Of a stretch of DNA of 64,000 nt, positions 12,303 through 25,478 are shown piece after piece (position 1 is the first letter of the stretch; the number at the start of each line of letters is the position of its first letter). Origin of the DNA: Pardosa pseudoannulata (taxonomy: Eukaryota; Arthropoda; Arachnida; Araneae; Lycosidae); NCBI GenBank assembly GCA_032207245.1, contig CM063502.1:48146404-48210403 (forward strand). The letters are read 5' to 3'. The notes under the pieces were generated by a model. The model did not search any database. It saw only the letters and a list, made by a program, of their open reading frames with translations, and was not told the DNA's origin. Made by a program: the position numbers and the translations under genes.

Positions 12303-12802
12303 AAATGAGAAAACCCTTTTCTCAAGTATCATTCTTAAAATAAATTTACGCTTTCTAAAAGCATGAAGTGTTGATATTGGTATATAAATTTGGAAACACT
12401 TGCGCCATTGTCATTTTTTCGAAAAACCTCTGAAATGGTCTACGTTTTTTTGTTTAAGTATTAATTTATCAATAATGTTATTATTTATTCTTTATATTAA
12501 AGCATCCGATAGTTTTACTTTCATTAAAAACTAAGACTTAATTTTCCCTACCTATCATATTGCCAAATCAAGAGTTAGTTATAAATTATTTACCAAAATC
12601 ACTTTTATGGTATTCATTTCCTTTAAATGACAACGAGAGACATTTGATAAAAAGTGCGGTTTCATCTATAATGCAAAAGATTTTAAGGAAAAATATCCGG
12701 GACTTTTTTGACAATTTCGTTGACCTGTCACAACAAATATTTTTTGTACAATGCTGTAGCATTTCTTGCACTTGATAGGCTAGTTAACACTCGTCAAAAA
12801 TT

Positions 12803-12823
12803 TATATATATATATATATATAA
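12803..12823. repeat. Short (TA)n tract
   Basis: About ten TA units within AT-rich intron sequence. Confidence 0.9.
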
Positions 12824-13592
12824 AACTGATTTAGCACGTTTGTTGACCTTTACTAAAATCATTGGGCCTAAAAACGATAAATTCTTTTCCGGAGCGTTAC
12901 TATTTCTGAACTGATTGTTCTGGTTTCCGATGCCAAATATTTATTATTTAACTGTGTATAGGAACGTCTTCTTTAAATCCACTCACTTTAGCAGTCATTT
13001 CAAGATCATCTTTGCAGTAAAAGACATTCTAAATTTGGTGCTTTATACATGTGACTATAGAGGTGGCTAACAGACGTGTTACGAAAAACTTGCGTTGGAG
13101 ATCATTCATTTTCATGTAACGTAGTAGTGACTTAAATAAAAGATTCATAATTGGATATTTGAAAACAATTTTTATAAGGTTATGCTACTTTTCATTTTAG
13201 TTCTAAAAGAACAAGTTCTATAAAAATGGGCACTAAATATCTACATTAATAATCTTTATACCAAGGAAGTAACTCTAGAGTTAATATTAGTGTTTAAGGA
13301 CGCCAATTAATCGGGATTGTCACCTGCTTTAAGCCTCAAGTCCCAGATTCAAGAATGAACCTTTCGGGATGTACCAGTTTTCAGATTTTTTTATTATGTA
13401 TACTTTTAAGCCTTTTTGTCCATTGTACTTAAAATAATTATCTTTTTCCCATTATCATTTAACTCGACAAATGAGTTACCTACCTGGAGCCAAAATGCTG
13501 ATAACCTCAGTCCGGAATTTGCATGTTATTGTAATTTTTAATGTTAATATTAATATTTTATTTGCAGGAATTATTATAATTTTAAGGACGGT

Positions 13593-13758
13593 AGCGCATT
13601 GGATACTTTTTGCTGATTTGTTGTTTTGTCTATTCAAATAAGTTACTGCACTAAGATAATAGAAAAGGGTACGTAATGTGATGTCGTGCACACTTGGATG
13701 TTTGCATAGACTTGTTTGGATAGACAAAACAACGACTCAGCAAAAAGTATTCTGCGCT
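13593..13758. mobile_element. Foldback MITE with 43-45 bp arms
   Basis: The left arm 13593-13637 (agcgca...tactttttgctga...gttgttttgtctattcaa) is the inverted complement of 13716-13758 (ttggatagacaaaacaac...tcagcaaaaagta...tgcgct), apart from a 2-nt indel and a few substitutions. The roughly 78-bp centre is unrelated. The structure is that of a small non-autonomous DNA transposon; superfamily and target duplication are unclear. Confidence 0.82.
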
Positions 13759-14023
13759 CTCCCAGCCTAATACTGCTACTGATTAAAACATCTATTGATT
13801 ATTGTACTTCCTCGAGTAAGCTTAAATTCTAAGTAACGGCAAGTGCACTTTAGTGAAATTTTATTACTTCTTATCACATTTAAGACTCGGCTAGCTTAAT
13901 TTTACCATTTAAAAGCATAATAAATTTCAAACTAAAGACGTCAACAAACGTTGTAACTTGCTCCATTTACTACTACAGTTGTTTAAAACACAGTATTTTT
14001 AAAACTATATAATGAGTAAATTA

Positions 14024-14046
14024 TTTTTTTTTTTTGGGGGGGGGGG
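14024..14046. repeat. T12-G11 homopolymer junction
   Basis: Twelve T followed at once by eleven G, the longest G run in the window. It could form a quadruplex in the G-rich strand, or may be sequencing noise in length. Confidence 0.9.
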
Positions 14047-17000
14047 CTTATTAATCATATAATTTGAAGGGTTTAGAAAGAATAATTGTATTCGTGAATG
14101 TTAATGTTGAAGGAACAATTTCTTAAATCAAATAAACTTAATGATCATATCCAATTGTTAATTTGGGCGTTCAGTAGGTAACCGTCAAAATCACTAGGGA
14201 AATTACTCTTTTTTGGGCTTAAACTTTTTGTCGATGTTACAATTTTAATTTAGCGTTTGGTAATGAATATTAGCTAATTTAAAATAAAGCAAAATATATT
14301 TATAAATTGAGAAGGGGAAATATAATTTGACCCCTCATAAATACTCGTAAAATTGGCTTATTCCCTTTTTGAAAACACAGAAATAGTTATCCTATAATTG
14401 AGTAAAAATGTAGTTTAATATAAGAGGACAAAAAATTGAATAAACATCTGTTGTTGCTTTTTTAATAATTTTATTCCATGATTTTTATGAATCATCACCT
14501 TTCTTATGTATTACAGCTTATTAATAGAATAAAAATACTGTTAAGATTGCAGAAATGAAAATAAACTCTGTAGCCAGCTGTTTTCAGACTGCAACGAGCT
14601 TCTTTTAGGTGGTCTAAAAAACTTAGAAAGCAGCTGTGCTCACCTATTTTCATTTGCGGAATTTTTGACGCCGATTTTTCGTATGAGTATCTTCACATTA
14701 AATTTTTAGTAATATTATTATTGCATGTTAAGCATGAAATTTTTTATGCCTCTTTAATTAAAAGTTTCATTTTTGAAAAATCGATGATTTAAAAGTAAAT
14801 ACGACGCCCATATTATTCTTTACTACAGTTGGGATTTATACAAAACTATCCAAATTTCAGAGTTTCAAAAACCCGAATGAAATCGTTTTTTGAAGTTTAG
14901 TAACACTTTTTGCTAGAATAATGATAATATGACTTATAATTTCTAATTTTTTAAAAATATAACTAAACCTTTGTCTTTCAAATAACCATACTAGTATAAA
15001 ACATATTTTTAAAATTTTTTGAATATTTTAAGTATTTTTTTAGAGTATTTTATAAGATATAAATGATTTTTCGTGTTACATTAATTAATATTAAATAGAC
15101 AATAGTTAAATTAATATAAATAGAATTAAAAAATGGCAGAAACTCGCTACCAAGAACAGTAGAATTTTATCTAGTCTGCTGAAATAAGTTTTAAAAAACT
15201 CAAGTTACCATATTCTATCAGAGAAATACCCTCATCACAGCGTAGCAAAATAGGGAATTATAATAGAATTTTACTCATTTAATTACTTTTACCTCGTGCT
15301 TGTACCAGAGGCTATTTCAAGTAAAAAAAATATTAGCATTTTTAGCTTCATAATTCAATGAGTTTTTATTTTTTATCACAACTAGAAATAGTTATTAACT
15401 AAATCTCAAACCACTTCTCGAATTTAAAAAAAAATTCCTGTATCAAAAATGGTTTTCAAAACCCTTCTTTGAAAACAGGCAAATGATTTTCTGAGTCAGC
15501 ATAAATCAAATTACTCTAAGTTAGGAATCAATATGATAACTAAAATATGCTTCCTAAAATTTTTTTCTATTTCAGCGGTGTTAATTAAATTCATTGAATT
15601 TATTTGTTTAGTTCCAGTATTTCTTTTTAATTAAAATATATAGAAGCACGTCAGACAATTTCCTCATACATATATCAGAGGGAATTTGCATTTGCTTAGT
15701 TTGATTTTTCTTTTTCATACATATATGAAACATCTTTATCTAATAAAGTAAAAAGAGAATAAATAAGTGAATGAGAACTTAAATTTTTTCTCAAAATTTT
15801 ATTATAATCAACTGATTTATATCTTTAGTTCTTCGCTCATTTATTTCTTTTAACTACTAAACTAGATTCTTTGGAATTATTAATTATCTTAAATTCTTTA
15901 AAGTATCTAACGTCATGCCTTTAGAAAAAGAAACATTTCCAATGCAGGTGCAAATTTCAAAACCCATAGCGAGCAGTTTACTACGTTCAGATTTTATTAT
16001 TACAAAGTTGTTTCAATAGTATTTTGTACATTTATTCAACTATACAACCATTATTTATTTTACATAACTGTATGGCTATATTTATTGCTTTTTAATAAAT
16101 CAGAAAAAGATAGGTGAATTAGCTCCCCAAATATCTTTTTCTTTTCTACCTAAAATATTTTAAAAACAGCATGATTTCATTAACATAAAAATTAAGATAG
16201 CTTTGTTGAGAATTTTGTGACATAAACTGATGAAACGTAATACCCTTTTCTATAGAAAACAATAACAATATTGGCATATGTATATTTATGTATGTGTGCG
16301 TGTGTATGCATACTATATATTTGTTGAAATTATGTAATAAGTGTTTCTAAATATATGAACCCATTCATCCCCTGAAATTATCCACATTCTATATTAGAAA
16401 ATTATACAGTGTTTGCAAATTACTGATCGTGTATAATAAATGCTTTTAGACAAAATGAAACCTGGTTGTATCGCTAACTTGAAAAAAAAATAGCTTATCA
16501 GGGAGCACCTGACAATGTATTTATAGGGATTCAAAGAGGTAGTTATTACTTCACTATAATAGAAGAATATTGCATCATTCGTTATGGATATAAAAATTAT
16601 TGAAATTATTAGTTGAAGGTATTTTTATGAATTGCATCATACGAGAGTAATTTTAATGTAGTCTATTACATTTAAACTAGAAGAATACATATATTTTATC
16701 ATGTGTTGATGGAATTTTCAAATATTTCCTTATGCAAGCAAATCTCAAAAGCTAATTTACGAGAAAATATCCAATAAATGATTAAAAACTCATTTTTCTA
16801 TCCCTCCATATAATTTATAAACATGTTATCTTTCATTACTTGAACTATTCTTTGGAGGGTGAATGTAAATACAGACATTCTCTGAAGCGGAGTTTCGAAG
16901 TTATTCTCATAATAATCATAAACTAATATATATATAAAGATTTCATGATTATAATTGTCAATTTCAATGATATTTTCCATTTTGGTCTTATTAGTTAGTG

Positions 17001-18675
17001 ACTAAAATCCTTTTGGGAGATTCCGTCTTTTGAATGTCGCGTTAGGTCATTAGAGTATACATTTGATTTCATTGAAAAAAGGCCATTAAAGTAAGTTCAA
17101 AATCTATAATTAAATTCGTAATCCCTCCAAGTTATTTCAAATATAGTTGTTTATTTAGGAATGCAGATACAATCAAGGCAATGCAAGAGAGGAAAATACT
17201 TTAGCAATTCAATTGTACACGAAATTATAAAAATGCTTTTGTTCCACTTAAGCTGAGGGCCTTATAAATTTCTGAAATAACTTTTCACCAAACTATTTTA
17301 GAAGCTGTAATTATTTGTATAACCATTAAACCAGTTATAACAAATACATCGTAATATATAATAGATTTATCTATTAACCTTTTCGAATAAAATAACACAT
17401 ACGTGTATTTTTTTCAGTCTGAAAATTTAAAATCTGTTAGAGAAGTATTACTACAGAAAACATGAATGATTAAAATGAAATATTGTCGTATAGTACTGAT
17501 TAAATTCAATGTTTCAGTGCAGATGTTATTTTCTCTCTACAGATGTTATTAAAGTCATATCATTTATTGTTTGAATGTATATTAAATAGAACCAAAATGG
17601 CTAAGCAGAATAAATTCTAATAGTCTTTGCCTTAACTAAACAATCTGAAAGATGACGAAAGGATGAAGTATGGAGAGATGATGAAGAGGCCAATATTTTC
17701 ATAATCTCACATTCGTATCATAAAAATATAGCTCTAGGCCATTTCTGAGAACTCTCCAATGTCATTATCTCTCTCTTTGGCCTGTCATTGATGTCTAGGG
17801 ATCAATAGAACATTTTGTGTGAGAAAAAGAATGAAAGATTGAATGGAGATAGCATGAGTGATTAGGGGATATAATGTCACTCATTTATCTATTTTATTTA
17901 TAAAGTGGTCATTTATAGTTAGAACTGATAATTAATTATTTGTATATTGTAATAAAGGAAAAAAGAACATTAGCTTTAAGTTAGAAATGTATAAAATTTT
18001 TCTTTTATATTCTATTTAAATTTTAACTCAATTATATATACACGTTTAAATTTAAACAAGCTTTTAACGATATATTAAGAATTTCCTTAAAATCAATTCA
18101 AAAATATTTCTTTTAATATATAAATGATCTATTAGGTCAAGTGACGTAGGTGGATAAACTGGTAAGCTGCCAATTTTAGCCCTCTTTATGCTTTCATCAT
18201 ATTCTCCTTTGGAAAATCTTTTTTAATAAGTCGAGTTTCAAATACTTATCCTCAAAATAAAAAAAATATTTTGTCGTTGAAAAATATTCTTGGATCGTTT
18301 AAAATATAACAAAAGGAGATTTATATAAGCCCAAAGATTAATGTTTAATATCATATAAAATAATTTTTCAAGCTAATCTATTTTTCTCCATGATGAAAAT
18401 GACAATATTAATTAGAAAAAGAGAGATGTGTTTTGTTAAACTAAAGATCATTTTATAATCAATCTCATTTATTATTTGAAAACTATTAGTGTGAATTAAA
18501 TTGCGAATCACTTCATTACAAATTAGCATGGTAGTTAGTTTCTAAAAATTTCAATGCTGTTAAAAAAATCATGGCCTCATGTCTGATTAAAAAAATAACA
18601 AATTTTAACTGTTATTAAACTTATATTTTGCATTCAATTAATTCTAGATACTTGTTTACACAATACGGGATACAT

Positions 18676-18938
18676 TTAACCTTTTCGAGGTGGGAATTTT
18701 GTCGACATTCATGTAGATACAGGAAAGTAAGCTTTAGTGCTTCCTACTTTTGAAGAAAAGAAATGTAGATTTTCAGAAATAAGAACATAAACCTGTGATT
18801 GATAACAATGTTTCTGATGACAACTGAATAAAGGACAGTAGGGAGAGGAAGTTCCAGGTTTATTTTACATTCACAGCTGACTTTTTGAAGATTTCAAGTT
18901 CCGGTTGAAATAACAACCGCCCATCCCGAAAGGGTTAA
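18676..18938. mobile_element. TTAA-flanked piggyBac-like MITE
   Basis: The element begins TTAAccttttcgaggtggg and ends with the inverted complement, cccatcccgaaagggTTAA. Both ends carry TTAA, the target duplication of the piggyBac superfamily. The inside (about 225 bp) has no transposase. Size and ends fit a non-autonomous piggyBac-type MITE, decayed by several transitions between the arms. Confidence 0.65.
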
Positions 18939-20305
18939 AAGCTGGTAGATGAATTTTAATTTCCGACATTACCTATTCACCAAACATTTTATTTACTGGG
19001 CGAAGTCTTAAGGTTTTATCACAAATCAACCTTTACACGCTGAAAAAACAACTCATTCAGTTTACAATTCTTGTCCGGTCAAAAATGGGCGGTTTTCTCT
19101 TGGGATATCTAAACATTTTCAACCGATTAAAGGTACGCGTCAACTTGAATCAAAATAAATCTGATTAAAGATTTTCACTATCGCATTAGAAATTCATGTA
19201 TTGGTAAAAGTAATTGTCAACTAAATCCTGTAGTTTTTCAGCGTATACAGGTTGATGTGTAATAAGTCCTTTATCTACCCCCAGAATGTGTATTTTAGGT
19301 CTTCATAAGATATTGTTTAATGTTTCATACATTTTCTAAGAACCTTATTAATTTGGTGAAGTGAAACGATAAAATTAAGCGTAGTTTATTGTAGGATGAT
19401 AAAGTGATTTAAAAGATGGAGCGCAAGATTTTCGTAATTTAAGTAACATCAAAAAGAGACGTATTTCTTAATAAAGCGTGAAAAAATTTCAACATTTTCC
19501 ATTACCTTAAATAATACATCTCTCGAAAGAACTGTCAAGTACAGGTTTAAAGGTATTTCAGTCCCGATTCCAAAGAAAGATATATTATGTAGCTTAATAA
19601 ATAATCGTTTATAGTAACATCGCTGTTTAAAAAAAACTGCAAAAAATATTAATGAATACTATTTTTATTATCCCGTTTTAAAAAGTCAGAAAAATAGCCT
19701 CTATTTTTTTACCCCTTGAAATATTTTTGAAAGAATAAATTATTGGTTTTTAAGTTTTCAAGAATTTAGAATGTAGATTGAATTCTTATTGCAATTTGGA
19801 AGGTAAAATTTCAGAGGTTTCGTATTTTGTTGAAAAAGTTATTTACAAGTTCTATCGTAAAGCTTAGAAATTGTTCCATTCTCTAATTCAACAATAGGAT
19901 ATAAAGAAAATTTCCAAACGGAAAATACGATAAAAAAAATTCTTCTAAAGCTCATTTTTCAGAATTCCGCCAATGGCATTCTCCATTTTCTTTTTATATA
20001 TAATCGGTATTTCAGCTCTTGAATCAATAACCCTCTATGTAAGAAAAAGAAAAAAAGGGTCAAACAGGAAAATTCAAGGGGAAAAAGAGTTCCTTTCGTA
20101 TGTCATAGCTCACTAAATTTTTAATCCAAATGCAAACGATATTCTTGTGTGTCAAATATAATGACAAAATATATTTGGAGAAAATACAAAGTATGAAAGT
20201 AAATGCTTATTAAAATTTTCAGTTTTTTTCCTGTAGATTGTGGCTGTCGGTAATAAATGTCTGATATGACAGTGAAAATTTCTAATGTCACAAATTTTAA
20301 GATTT

Positions 20306-20533
20306 TTAACCCTTAATTTGACAAGATTATTTTCAAATATTTTTTAATTTCTGTTATTTTCCCATGTCTGTATAGACATTAGGATCTCTGTAAAATAAAC
20401 AAAAAAATATACCATTTTCCATTTTTGAGATAATTAATGTCCGCTGTGGCGAACACTGACAATTATGTTATATAGTAGTTAATATATATACATGTCCGGT
20501 GTAGCGGCCAGACTTAGCCAGATTAAGGGTTAA
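20306..20533. mobile_element. TTAA-flanked piggyBac-like MITE
   Basis: Ends are TTAAcccttaatttg and (inverted) cagattaagggTTAA, with TTAA at both borders. The 228-bp element contains two related subterminal blocks, tgtccgctgtggcg near 20437 and tgtccggtgtagcg near 20493. No coding capacity. The ends resemble, but are not the same as, those at 18676-18938. Confidence 0.65.
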
Positions 20534-21710
20534 AGAAACTGTTGAATTTGTACTTTCTTTGTTATACGAAAATTTCTCTGACATCAATATTTTCAATGAG
20601 AAATTAACCACAAATTTTATAACTAAATAAGACTGGCTTAAAACATTACTTCTTAATGTTAAAATCATTTTCCATGGACTTACAAAGGAGTACTCAGCGA
20701 ATTCAAAATAAAATTTCAAATTGATTGCTAAAATTTCGAAAATGTCTGTCTCTTCATCACCACCTTTCTATTTTTGTCTCTTTGTCTCTACCTTCCCCTT
20801 TCTCTCTCTCTTTTTTTATTAAGTGCATTAACCACGTGATATGATCATGAATTTTACGCAAAAAATGATTAAATGGGAGAACTGAGCGAGGACTTGCTGG
20901 CGTCATCTAAAAGTAATTATTTAATCTGTTCCTCGAATTAAATTATGAATCTGGGGATGCTATAAATTATGTCTTTTTTACTGTTGAATTAATTGTTTTA
21001 AAGCATGTACCGAATAGTTTGTATAACACGACTTAGCCGAGGTATTTTATTGCGAAAAGCAGAAACTGAATGAATTCATAATCGTACCACATCGCACCGC
21101 ATGCTATATAAAAACTCTTAATAAAAAGACTATCAATAGGTAGAAATCGTCTGCAGCAGAAAAAAGACATGATTTTAAGAAACATCATCAACAACAACAA
21201 CAACAACATTAAAATTAGATGGAGGTTTAATTTAGAAAGTCTTAAGCGCATTTGAAGAGTATTTGCATAAGCCATGGCAATTTATCTGTCAAAGGTTGTT
21301 AAATATTGAGAGACAGTGAGCAACAGTACAGCAATAGTGAAATCATCATCTATAAAAATGTAGACAAATCAGCATCCGCATACTACGTTAAGACTTTTGT
21401 AAATCTACCTGCGTTGCTACCACCTGAAGAGTTTCATCTCATAGAGCGGTAATGGGCCCTGGATTAACTGTAGAATAGTGGAAGAAAACCCTCTAATTCA
21501 AAAACTTTCTGGGATATTTTGTTTACTGTCGCGTGCGAATAATACGTTTTCCAATGGATGCTATGTGATAAAATGCACATCCAACGAAAACATGTAGGTA
21601 CTGGATGTAATTTTATCGTGGGAAATGTTTTCGTAACGTCTGTAAAATGTATTTTATACAAAGGAAAATACTTTATGAATATGTCAATGCACATCAATAT
21701 GTCAGGCCCC

Positions 21711-21882
21711 AAAATCACGTATACACTTTGGAAGTTCGAAGAATTTCATGAATGGCTTTCTAACGCTGCATTTTACTTCAATTGACAGATTTTCTCTGTC
21801 AATACTCTTGGCCTTGTCGTGAAAAAACAAGTAGTTAAAATTCTTCTTTTTCTTCGATAAGTAAACAGATATGGAGTTATTT
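21711..21882 (+). repeat. Direct repeat flanking a Tc1 relic, left copy
   Basis: Starts near acgtatacactttggaag and ends at acagatatggagttatt. It matches 23657-23827 in the same orientation over about 170 nt with scattered substitutions and a few small indels. It could be the end of an unknown retroelement or an old duplicated segment. Confidence 0.85.
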
Positions 21883-22079
21883 CAGAAAACGATACCACAA
21901 ATTGGAATAAACAATCAAGAAACTTGATAGTTCATCAAAATCATTTTAAAGTTTTTTAAGGCAATTTTTCAGCTGTACTTTTTACGGATATAATTATTTT
22001 TTACTCTTAAAAATAATTGAAAGGAGATCTATCAGAAAAGCAGAATAAATGTAGAATAAACGTCAGAATAAATATTGTT

Positions 22080-22940
22080 TAGTCATCAAATTGTCTAAAC
22101 ACAGCAAATCTCCTCTGGAAATTGCTTCGTTTATTGGAAAAACTCGTAGTTATCTCCAAAAAATATTGCATAACTATCGGAGAATCGGATCTGTGACCAA
22201 TATAAATAGAAAGAGAGAATAAAGAAATTTTGAGAGCTACAGAAAGAGAAATATTATGCGCTCAGTAAAGAAAAATCTGAAGTTAAGCACCCAAAAAGTT
22301 CAATTATCAATTGGAAGAAAAGTCCTGAGTAAAAATGTTGTGTAGACTTGTTCTTAATAATGTAAGATTTCCCGTGGGTACTCTAATACGTTTTTTTTTT
22401 TTCATTTAATTTTGGTTTGGAACTCTACTGTCAAATATTATCCAATACGAAGGCTGCTCATTAGTTACTTCACTTGAATCCTGAGATTCTCTCATTTTTT
22501 AAAATCATATTTCGGATTCGAAATCATGCTAAATTAGACTGTTTTTCTGGTAACACGGCAGCTAGAAAAACAAAATAATTTTGCTTTTATTGATGGGCCG
22601 TTATGTATAATCCAATTTAGCTTGCTTTCTTCAAAAATAACATGAAAAAAGTGCCCATAAAATAGGACTTCTTTATTGGATAAAACTTCAACTTCCAGGA
22701 ACAAAATGACCCGAAACTTTCCATAAAGATAGTCCAGTTACACTCACTCTGCTACTGAAAACAGCAGCCATTTTCTTCAGACTGATAACCAGACTTAAAT
22801 ATTATAGAAAATATGTAGGTTAAAATCCGCCCATGAACATAACGTGTGGAGTAAAAAGGATCTGAGAAGAAGTGAAGAGAAAAGTGGGCCAAAATTTCAT
22901 TTTTCAGAAGTAAAATTCTGTTGTATTTCACGCCTAAAAG
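22080..22940 (+). pseudogene. Tc1-like transposase pseudogene
   Basis: Broken + strand frames show the family text in order. First is a helix-turn-helix part (VIKLSKHSKSPLEIASFIGK, then LQKILHNYRRIGSVTNI) and a second DNA-binding part ending VKKNLKLSTQKVQLSIGRKV. Near 22500-22560 comes a decayed 'SDESKF'-like stretch (HAKLDCFSG). Near 22697 is NFQEQNDPKLSIKIVQ (family 'FQQDNDPKHTSK'), and near 22790 a decayed 'SPDLNPIENLW' (PDLNIIENMW with a frameshift). It has many stops and is not functional. It lies between two direct repeats 1.9 kb apart. No terminal inverted repeats recognised. Confidence 0.82.
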
Positions 22941-23656
22941 ATTACATGTTTTAATCCAAGCGAAATAATATGAAACTAAAAGTAATTTCTTTTTGTATCA
23001 ATTTTTTAAAATGTATACTAAATTTTATGGAATGCTTTTTTCTTTAAATGTCATACTTATTCAATTTTATAAAGAAAAACTCGATTGCATAATATTTTTT
23101 ACATATTGAAAAGGGATGAAAAAGAGTATCAACAGTAACAAACGCGATTTTTAAGTAAAATTTAGCTTGTTAAGTTAAAATATATTGCACACGTTTCACT
23201 GTACACTCAGTTTCGGGGTTCACTGTAATTGCAGAATGCACAATGTCTCCTCAGTTGAGAATATCAATATTCTATCAGTCTGATGGTCAGCATTATTAGG
23301 ATAATACGACAGTTCAAAAAGTTTTAATTGTCTTAAAGAAGTTAGAAAAGTATTTCGTTGACTTTTAAATAATAGCCTACCTACTTATTCACCGGACATT
23401 CATATAATGTAGCATTTGTTGTACTTCCTAAAAAAGGTATTCAATGCCTTAACACTATCATATAATGTTTTAAAATTGCAAAACTACTAAAGGAAACGTG
23501 TTAACAAATATGTCAAACTATCTTCAGTTTATCAAGTCAAAATATGAATGCAATTTTATATGTTAGCCTTTACCAGATTAGACTAGTATTCAAAGATTAT
23601 CTCGGTACTTAATTTAAGAATGCACTAAGAAGTTACATCAATGCACAGTAATCCTT

Positions 23657-23827
23657 AAATTCGAGTACACACTTTGGAAGTCCGAAGTACTTCATGAATG
23701 ACTTTCTGATGCTACATTTTACTTTAATTGACAGATTTTCTCTATCGATACTCTTGACACTGTCGTAAAAAAAATTTTAAATAAATTCTTCTTTTTTTTT
23801 CGAAAAATAAACAGATGTGGAGTTATT
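23657..23827 (+). repeat. Direct repeat flanking a Tc1 relic, right copy
   Basis: Matches the left copy at 21711-21882, for example tgacagattttctct shared exactly and acagat(a/g)tggagttatt at the end. The interval between the copies holds the Tc1 pseudogene and about 700 bp of unrecognised sequence. Confidence 0.85.
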
Positions 23828-24696
23828 AATATTACACTGTAGTACTGAGTATCGTAACAAGTAGACTTTTTATTGTAAAGATTAACTCGATAGTAATCAT
23901 TAAATGGTGCTTAGTTACAATTTGCTTTCATTATTCAAAACATAAAATTATTTTAAGGAAGGAGTAAAATTTTAGTTTCATTAACAGAAATTTACTTACA
24001 TATTTTCTCTTTCCTTGAATTTTTTCCCGTTATTCGTATTATTTGCAGAAAGTGTTGTACTTATTATCACGGATACGGCAAGTTCTGGGATATTAGCCGC
24101 CCCCCTATGAGTACGAACTCCTAGTAAGTTGATAACTTTAGCTCAATGCGTAGGTTTATATGACTTCCCTATATAATCAACTAGGGAGAAATTATCATAT
24201 TTTTATTACGTTTATTAAATTGTATATCCTATGGAGCGAGATGCACCCATAAAGTGCACACTTTTTGCTTTCCTTTTGACAGTTTATTAATAATGTCTGA
24301 TAATTTTAAGTTTTCATAATGTATTTTCTATTGATAATAATCTTATCTCAAGAGATAGAGACAAAGAATTCGGTATCAAATTTATACATCATAACTTACA
24401 TTTTATATTTTAGTCAAATTTGTTTTCATTTTTTAATTGAAATTACTGAAAAAGTTTTGATTAAAAATTATTTTTAAAAAGATTTAATGAAAGAAATTGA
24501 TATATTTCATATCAATTTCTTTTGATACAACAAAATATGCGAAGAAGTATTCATCAGACATTAATACAGGTTTATGACCCTAATTATTTCTAGACGCAGA
24601 AAGGCAGAGAGAAATAGAAACAGATTTTTTTCCAGTAAAATTAAATTTTAAAATTGAAAGAAAGAGCTTAAGCTGGCATATTTTAATATTTGTTCT

Positions 24697-24764
24697 ATCG
24701 GCCGCCCTAGAAACTTGACCACCTGCGTGCATGTACGCTCTTCATACCTACTAACTCGGCCCTG
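24697..24764 (+). repeat. 65-bp GC-richer dispersed repeat, copy 1
   Basis: Reads tcggccgccctagaaactt...cacctgcgtgcat...cataccta...ctcggccctg. A second copy lies at 37063-37129. It stands out sharply from AT-rich surroundings. Family unknown; perhaps the end of a retroelement. Confidence 0.85.
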
Positions 24765-25302
24765 ATTATAGGTTTCGATGCTGTCTCTGCTAAAGGCTAC
24801 TTCAGTAAAAGCTACTGCCCTTTTTACATATTTATCGACACTAACCTTGATTGACTGTTACCGAACATATTTCCATATTTCTATCTCAGCAGAAAATTGC
24901 AGCATCTCCAACTCAGATTGGCTACCGAAAATCAACATTTTCCTTTGTGTACTCTCCTTCCTCTGTGTGCTGTGGCAGTGAGTGTACTTTAGTCAAACTG
25001 GCAAATGCCTTTACGTATAAAGAAAATAATTAATTTTAAAAAATCTTTAGTCAAACTTGCCTTGGATTTCTCTTATATATTTTAATTCATACGCTGAATA
25101 ATTTTATCCAATAATAGTTGTAGAGGAAGTATTCCCATAGGTTACAAACAAAATTATTCCAATTTGTCAGTAAAACAAAGAGGAATAAATAATTGGGTTA
25201 ATGTGCATGGTGTGATATCAGTTATCTGAGCATAAATAAAGCAGGAAACAATACAAAAAGGTTATTAAAAATATGCTTTTTAGAATACATCATGAAGTGA
25301 TT

Positions 25303-25478
25303 AGCGGAACGATGGCCAAATGCGTAGGACACTACTCTCCGGTACCGGTAGGATTTCACTGCTGGTATGGGTGTCCGTAACCGTCTGGAATAGGCTTTAA
25401 TCAGTAGATCCGGGCATCATTAGCCCTCGTTCAGTAAAACAATGCCAAAACGCTGCAAACCAACCAAGGAATGGTTAA
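25303..25478 (+). mobile_element. tRNA-derived SINE, copy 1
   Basis: Opens with a box A like stretch (gatggccaaatgcgtagg) and a decayed box B region. A body follows that recurs at 40762-40890 and 60497-60655: (t/c)actg(c/g)...(c/t)atggg(t)...ttcgta..., then ggctttaatcagtag(a/g)tcc and a (c)attag(t/c)cctcg motif. Three copies sharing a body and a tRNA-like head define a SINE family. Confidence 0.7.

Noticed and set aside
18120..18180. Possible tRNA-like box A (gtggataaactggtaagctg)
   Set aside because: No box B at a fitting distance and no second copy.
21033..21275. 80-codon minus-strand frame with a Leu run
   Set aside because: The Leu run comes from a short CAA repeat; no other support.
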